This document shows, piece after piece, positions 59,891 to 64,000 of a stretch of DNA of 64,000 bases. The translations under genes were made by a program, and so were the position numbers. A model generated the notes under the pieces. It was not told the DNA's origin and did no database searches. It worked only from the letters and a program-made list of their open reading frames with translations. The DNA is taken from IMG/VR virus record IMGVR_UViG_3300035180_002599, positions 1-64,000 of that record; one strand, 5' to 3'. The first letter of the stretch is position 1. Every line of letters begins with the position of its first letter. Source of the stretch: a virus.

Positions 59891-60257
59891 GGGGTCGAAA
59901 TAGGATTCGACATTTTTTCTGTGTAATATAACAATCAAGCAATCTGGGAAGATTTTAAATATCCAACAAATAATAACAGCAAACTCAACTAGCTATAATA
60001 CATCTTACGCACTAGCTGCGTAATGTACGGGGTTGTCAAGACTCGCCCTGTTACCTAAATCTTGACTCCTTGTTTACATAGGATAAAATGTAAGTTGTTC
60101 GATATGCAATTCATAATCGCGAGTATTAGAAAGTAATACAATCATTATACAATGAATAAATGTTTTGATTTTCGGTTTTTAAGAAAGCCGTCTAAGCTTG
60201 TATTAAATTGTTATGTGAAGGATGAAATGGAACTCGGGGCAGTACCGAGCGACTCCA
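59891..60257 (+). ncRNA. ssrA: Phage tmRNA with non-canonical T-loop
   Basis: GGGGTCG opens the acceptor and pairs with CGACTCC at the 3' end; AGGATTCGAC is the conserved tmRNA D region. The P2 helix pairs CAAGC with GCTTG and ATAACAAT with ATTGTTAT. The tag frame starts at GCA (59979) and encodes ANSTSYNTSYALAA then TAA, ending in the usual ALAA degron. A pseudoknot (GTCAAGA/TCTTGAC with ACGGGG/CCCTGT) follows. The T stem CTCGG/CCGAG is perfect but its loop is GGCAGTA. CCA is not encoded. It could rescue ribosomes stalled during infection. Confidence 0.88.
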
Positions 60258-60445
60258 ATCTTTCTAAGAATTAACCTTCACGCGGTGAAAGATGTAAGTA
60301 CTCGATAGAGGAAACTAATAATTCTAAAATAAAGTATGAAATGAATATCTTTGAAAAAGAAATAATTTTCCTAGAGGTTTCTTCAGGTATAATGGATAGA
60401 ATTTATGTTGGTTGATATACCTGAGTGTTGATTATCAATAAAGGA
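60258..60445 (+). ncRNA. Structured RNA region after tmRNA
   Basis: There is no ORF. It contains TTCAC-GCG-GTGAA and a TCAGGTATA/TATACCTGA hairpin with a 22-base loop. It probably lies on the tmRNA primary transcript and may be trailer or a separate small RNA. Confidence 0.35.
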
Positions 60446-60471
60446 TTTTAGAGGATACAACATCCTCTAAA
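60446..60471 (+). terminator. Terminator of the tmRNA transcript
   Basis: TTTTAGAGGAT-ACAAC-ATCCTCTAAA, a 10-bp stem. A strong U-tract is lacking. Confidence 0.55.
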
Positions 60472-60524
60472 GTGTAGTTTATAGAAATTAATGGATTTTT
60501 ATAAAATACATTTGAAAGGTTCTT

Positions 60525-61337
60525 ATGACAAAAAACTTAATGGAAATTCTGGACTCTTGTGAATTTGTAACCAAACACGTAACAATAAATGAAGAATTAT
60601 TATATTCATTTTCTAATAAAATGATTAAACCTATCCCGGTTACACCTAAACATTCCAAAAACTTGAAAATAGATATATACAATAGCATAATGGATTCTGC
60701 ATTACAATTCTGTTTTTGGTATGGAAATTCCTCTATTAGAATCAATAATCATTCTAGTTCAGAAATTACTAGATTGGTAAAAGAATATAGTTATGATATT
60801 GAGCTATTAAAGAAGCATATTAGATTAGCTCGATTCCCTAATATCGAGTCCAGAACAAAAATTATAGATGAAATTGGGCCTATTAACACTAACAGAATGA
60901 GAAGAATAATTTCTATTATATCAAACACTAGAGATGTTGATTCTATATTGAGTACATTAACTGCAGAATTTGATTCATTCGCAAATGATATACTTCTCAA
61001 AAAAGCTTTATTAACCGTTATGTCTATCCATTTTAAAACTGGAATAATAAAAGATCCAGAAAAGATATTAATTCCTGCTGACTATCAAATTCCTAAAATG
61101 CTTAGACATTTTGGTATTCTTAAATATTCAAATGAATTAGCATATAAAGTTGACAATAACATACTTCTCCTAGAAAATTCAGAAGAAGAATTAGCTATTC
61201 GTATTCAAGCTATAAAAGCGGTTAAACGGATACAAGATTTATCTCAAGTTCCTTCATATATGATAGATCAAATACTTTTTCATTCTAGAAAAAATATAAC
61301 ATCAAATCATCATCTAACAATTACCACGAGTTATTAA
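60525..61337 (+). CDS. Queuosine-salvage Qng1-like (DUF2419) protein
   Basis: A 270-residue protein with features of queuosine 5'-phosphate N-glycosylases: ALQFCFWYGNSSIR, FANDILLKKALLTV, then IPADYQIPKMLRHFGILKYS followed by IRIQAIKAVKRI. In that family a D-Y-R/Q-V/I-P-x-x-L-R segment is diagnostic. It would release queuine from Q nucleotides for reuse. The phage also has queD. Identification is from motif memory only. Confidence 0.65.
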   Translation: MTKNLMEILDSCEFVTKHVTINEELLYSFSNKMIKPIPVTPKHSKNLKIDIYNSIMDSALQFCFWYGNSSIRINNHSSSEITRLVKEYSYDIELLKKHIRLARFPNIESRTKIIDEIGPINTNRMRRIISIISNTRDVDSILSTLTAEFDSFANDILLKKALLTVMSIHFKTGIIKDPEKILIPADYQIPKMLRHFGILKYSNELAYKVDNNILLLENSEEELAIRIQAIKAVKRIQDLSQVPSYMIDQILFHSRKNITSNHHLTITTSY

Positions 61338-61342
61338 TATTA

Positions 61343-61365
61343 TTTTAAGAATAGTTTGATATAAT
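61343..61365 (+). promoter_or_regulatory. Host-type promoter
   Basis: TTTTAAGAATAGTTTGATATAATT before a small gene and the ter cluster. Confidence 0.65.
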
Positions 61366-61390
61366 TAGATATTCAACACGAAGGAAAAAA

Positions 61391-61642
61391 ATGTTTGTAA
61401 ATCTAATTTCAACAACAAACGCTAAATTTCAAAAATATGTTTGTGACGAGTCTTTAGAACCGAAAGGTCACTTGATATGTCAAACGGGTATATCGTTTTT
61501 ATACACCCCTTATTTTCAAAACAATCGGGCTGGTATTTACAAAGGGCTTTTGTCTTCTGTGGTTGACACTATAACAGTTTCTGGAGATATATGTACGGTA
61601 AAAACCTTGAATTCCGTATATGTATTTAAAATGTATGCTTAA
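61391..61642 (+). CDS. Small protein, unknown
   Basis: An 83-residue beta-rich protein (VDTITVSGDICTVKTLNSVY near the end) with GAAGGAAAAA as RBS. No family recognised. Confidence 0.5.
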   Translation: MFVNLISTTNAKFQKYVCDESLEPKGHLICQTGISFLYTPYFQNNRAGIYKGLLSSVVDTITVSGDICTVKTLNSVYVFKMYA

Positions 61643-61704
61643 AGAAAATTTAAGCATTTTATTCTGTGTAATTAAACTACAAAAACAAAATATAAAGGAA
61701 AGAG

Positions 61705-62301
61705 ATGATTAATTTACAAAAAGGTCAGTCAATCAATTTGTCAAAAGAAGTGAATGCTCAAGGATTACAAAATCTTCGTGCAAGTATCGGATGGGATCCA
61801 AATAAGTTTAACACTGGTGGAAAATTTGATTTGGATATCAGTTGTTTCGCTTTGGCAGATTTGGGCGGAGGTTCTTATAAACTTCAAAAAGGTTCTGATT
61901 TCTGTTTTTATAATGCACCAATTTCAGCAAACGGAGCTTTGAAATATAGTGGAGATAACACTACAGGTGGGGGAGAAGGTGATGATGAGTACATCGATAT
62001 TGATTTGAGCAAAGCTGAAGCTGGCATTACAAACTTTTCAATTGTCGTTAGTATTCCAGAGCCACTTAACAGAACATTAAACTTTGGTATGGTTAGTAAC
62101 TCATATGTAAGAATTACAAACACATTGACTGGTGAAGAAATTGCCCGATATGATCTCGGAGAAGATTTCAGCACAGAAACGGCAGTCCAATTCGGTTCAA
62201 TTTACCTTTATAACAATGAATGGAAATTCAAAGCAATCGGGCAAGGGTTTCAAGCAGGTCTTAGTGAATTTTTGGAAGAATACAAATACGATAACAACTA
62301 A
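61705..62301 (+). CDS. terD: TerD-family protein, copy 1
   Basis: A 198-residue TerD/CABP-like protein. It starts INLQKGQSINLSKE, has RASIGWDPN, FDLDISCFAL, and the calcium-site stretch YSGDNTTGGGEGDDEYIDID, then SNSYVRITN and WKFKAIGQGFQAGL. TerD proteins bind Ca2+ and act in tellurite/stress and phage-defence gene clusters. It is paired with a second TerD and TelA. Confidence 0.88.
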   Translation: MINLQKGQSINLSKEVNAQGLQNLRASIGWDPNKFNTGGKFDLDISCFALADLGGGSYKLQKGSDFCFYNAPISANGALKYSGDNTTGGGEGDDEYIDIDLSKAEAGITNFSIVVSIPEPLNRTLNFGMVSNSYVRITNTLTGEEIARYDLGEDFSTETAVQFGSIYLYNNEWKFKAIGQGFQAGLSEFLEEYKYDNN

Positions 62302-62345
62302 GTTGTTCTAAACTATTCAATAAAACATAATTAAAAAGGAATAAC

Positions 62346-62975
62346 GTGGCAGGTATTAATTTAACTAAAGGCCAAATAATCAATTTAAGCAAAGCTCCTG
62401 CAGCTTTGAATGAGTCAACCGGACTTCGTAAGGTGTCATTTGGTTTGGATTGGGGAATGATTTCTCGTGGTGGTATACTAGGATTTGGTAAAACTAAAGA
62501 AAAGGTCGATTTGGATGCAAGTGCAGTTCTGATGGATGCCAACAAAAACATTGTCGAAATTGTGTATTTTGGAAACCAAACAAGTTCAAAAGGAACTGTA
62601 AGACATTCAGGTGATGACCGTGGCGGTGATGATGCGGATGATGGAAAAGATAATGAAGTAATTAAAGTTAATTTGGAGTGTATGACTGAAGCAACTCACG
62701 TAGCTTTTGTACTTAACAGTTATTCTGGTCAAGATTTTGGTCAATTGCCATATGTTCGTATTCGTGCATATACAGGAGACCGTGAAGTTCCTTTAGAATC
62801 ACAAATTCTTGGTAAAATGGAACTGTCTAAAGATCCTTCTTACAACGGCAAAACCTCAATGGTTATGGGTATCGTTTCAAAAGTAGGTAATGAATGGACA
62901 TTTAAAGCAGTTGGTCAAGCAACATCAGATCGCGATGTTCGTGACTTAGCAAGATCATCTCGTAATTTCGTTTAA
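62346..62975 (+). CDS. terD: TerD-family protein, copy 2
   Basis: A 209-residue paralogue of the preceding TerD protein, starting with GTG after AAAGGA. It has INLTKGQIINLSKAP, VSFGLDWGM, VDLDASAVLMDANK and HSGDDRGGDDADDGKDNEVI as the Ca-binding acidic stretch, then SYVRIRA-type and WTFKAVGQA. Codon use is closer to highly expressed genes. Confidence 0.9.
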   Translation: MAGINLTKGQIINLSKAPAALNESTGLRKVSFGLDWGMISRGGILGFGKTKEKVDLDASAVLMDANKNIVEIVYFGNQTSSKGTVRHSGDDRGGDDADDGKDNEVIKVNLECMTEATHVAFVLNSYSGQDFGQLPYVRIRAYTGDREVPLESQILGKMELSKDPSYNGKTSMVMGIVSKVGNEWTFKAVGQATSDRDVRDLARSSRNFV

Positions 62976-62995
62976 TTTTAAAAAAGGATAGAAAG

Positions 62996-64000
62996 ATGGC
63001 ATTAACACCAACAAGAGTTGCAGCACCTGCAACTCAATCAACAACTTCGTTTCCACAAACAACAGAAGTTTTAGAAACTGAAATTTCTTCATATATGAAT
63101 AATATTCCCCCAGAATATCGAGATGAAGTTTTAGCTAAAAAAGATCAAATTGTTTTTGGTGATATTTCAACCATTCAAAAATTCGGTTCAGAGATTGCTA
63201 CAGCTAGTGCAAAATTTACAGCCGAGAGTACAAACGCTATCAAACTGGGTAATGCTGGAGATATTGGTGATAAAATTAATGAGATGATGAGAATTTCTAA
63301 GAAATTAGATCCATCTAAACTGCTTGACAACAAAGATCCAGGATTTTTTGGTAAACTTTTCGGAAAAACAAAAGACAAAATAATTGAATTTAAAAATGAC
63401 CAAATGAGCATTAATGAATCATTAAAACAACTTGGTAATTCACTTCTTGCTGATGCAAAGTCTTTAGAAAATGAAAATAAAAAACTTGAGGGCATGTACC
63501 AACAAAACTCAGAAAATATCAAACTGTATGACGTTATTTTAGCTGCGGGTATGATTAAGAAACATGAGATTGAATCTCAAATTATTCCACGATTAGTAGA
63601 AAAAGCTCAAGAATCTGGAAAACCTGAAGATGCTAATGAAGTCCGTGCTGGACAAAATTTCCTACGACAATTGGATGTTCGTATAGCAAACATAAATTCA
63701 GCACGTTCAGTTGCAATTCTTCAAGCTCCTGCTCTAAAAGATATGCAAGATAGCAATGCTATGCAAATTGAAAACATTCAAACTATGATTACAATTGGTT
63801 TACCAGCATGGCACCAACAAATTGCGATGTATATCAGTCAAATGGAAACTCGTCGATCTGTAGAAATTACAAATCAATTGTCTCAAGGTATTAATGAAAC
63901 AATGAGAGCTACCGCAGCTTTACAAGGTCAAAATGCAGTTATGATTGCAGAAGCGGCGAACAAAGCTATTATTGATGTTGAAACTATTCAAACTATTCAA
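62996..64000 (+). CDS. telA: TelA-like toxic-anion resistance protein (partial)
   Basis: The frame is open to the window end (335 codons). The long helical pattern FGDISTIQKFGSEIATASAK, LLDNKDPGFFGKLFGKTKDK, QLDVRIANINSARSVAILQA and LPAWHQQIAMYISQMETRRS is typical of TelA/KlaA (PF05816). It works with TerD-type proteins in tellurite or stress resistance; exact function is unknown. AAAGGATAGAAAG is the RBS. Confidence 0.88.
   Translation, partial: MALTPTRVAAPATQSTTSFPQTTEVLETEISSYMNNIPPEYRDEVLAKKDQIVFGDISTIQKFGSEIATASAKFTAESTNAIKLGNAGDIGDKINEMMRISKKLDPSKLLDNKDPGFFGKLFGKTKDKIIEFKNDQMSINESLKQLGNSLLADAKSLENENKKLEGMYQQNSENIKLYDVILAAGMIKKHEIESQIIPRLVEKAQESGKPEDANEVRAGQNFLRQLDVRIANINSARSVAILQAPALKDMQDSNAMQIENIQTMITIGLPAWHQQIAMYISQMETRRSVEITNQLSQGINETMRATAALQGQNAVMIAEAANKAIIDVETIQTIQ

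Noticed and set aside
62261-62551. Minus-strand ORF opposite the second TerD gene
   Set aside because: It lies wholly antisense to well-supported ter genes and has no RBS or domain. It is one of many shadows in this AT-rich DNA.
1-64000. CRISPR array, insertion sequence or transposase
   Set aside because: No regularly spaced direct repeats with spacers and no transposase motifs were seen; the repeats present are protein-coding fibre repeats.

Overview
The window is about 64 kb of an AT-rich genome of a T4-like (Straboviridae-related) contractile-tailed phage. Recognisable T4-type core genes are the late sigma factor gp55, recombination nuclease gp46/gp47, clamp loader gp44, recombinase UvsX, tail sheath gp18, a gp19-like tail tube protein and the NrdA/NrdB reductase. 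There are two promoter classes. Early or middle genes follow host-type sites (a TTTTAAG-like block, then TTTTGATATAATTATTGTAT). Several structural or injected-type genes follow the T4 late octamer TATAAATA. The T-rich tract plus extended TGATATAAT box without a -35 is typical of Campylobacterota, so a Campylobacter/Arcobacter/Sulfurimonas-type host is inferred, not proven.

Layout. 1-7800 (minus): tail fibre and other virion genes. 7.9-12.8 kb (plus): NAD salvage (nadM-Nudix, nadV), small unknowns, a lipoprotein and Hsp20. 12.9-14.3 kb: an RNA island with ten tRNA-like genes, small leader peptides and strong hairpins. 14.3-24.9 kb: many small unknown genes, a metallophosphoesterase, YqeY, a Ro60/TROVE-like protein, ADP-ribosyltransferase-like proteins, a P-loop kinase and a nucleotidyltransferase. 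24.9-31.5 kb: a ferritin-like protein divergent from an RNA ligase/NMNAT fusion, then nrdB, nrdA and a GGDEF protein. 31.5-40.8 kb: small early genes including HU, a macrodomain, a PsiE-like protein, a SLOG protein and a phosphoribosyltransferase. 40.9-43.9 kb (minus): tail sheath gene interrupted by a group I intron, and the tail tube. 43.9-56.4 kb (plus): replication, recombination and late-transcription genes, a ClpP-like protease, QueD and an Acb1-like anti-CBASS protein. 56.4-59.8 kb: RlaP-type nucleotidyltransferase, a decayed gene cluster, an ART-like gene and a GH108 muramidase. 59.9-60.5 kb: a phage tmRNA. 60.5-64 kb: a Qng1-like protein and a TerD-TerD-TelA stress cluster.

How it fits together. 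Many genes make, use or process NAD and ADP-ribose: NadV, NadM, a second NMNAT fused to an RNA ligase, ART-like proteins, a macrodomain and a SLOG protein. A second theme is RNA maintenance: tRNAs, tmRNA, RNA ligase, RlaP, a P-loop kinase and a Ro-like protein. The most unusual signals are these. (1) Three tRNA genes (Lys, Phe, His), each with a normal twin in the cluster, plus the tmRNA carry the T-loop RGCRKTA instead of TTCRANY; the three tRNAs also lack the D-loop GG. (2) A set of otherwise unrelated proteins shares a T4-style N-terminal capsid-targeting peptide ending in a prohead-protease-like LxE site, suggesting packaged and injected effectors. (3) A covarying RNA hairpin precedes both NAD salvage genes.
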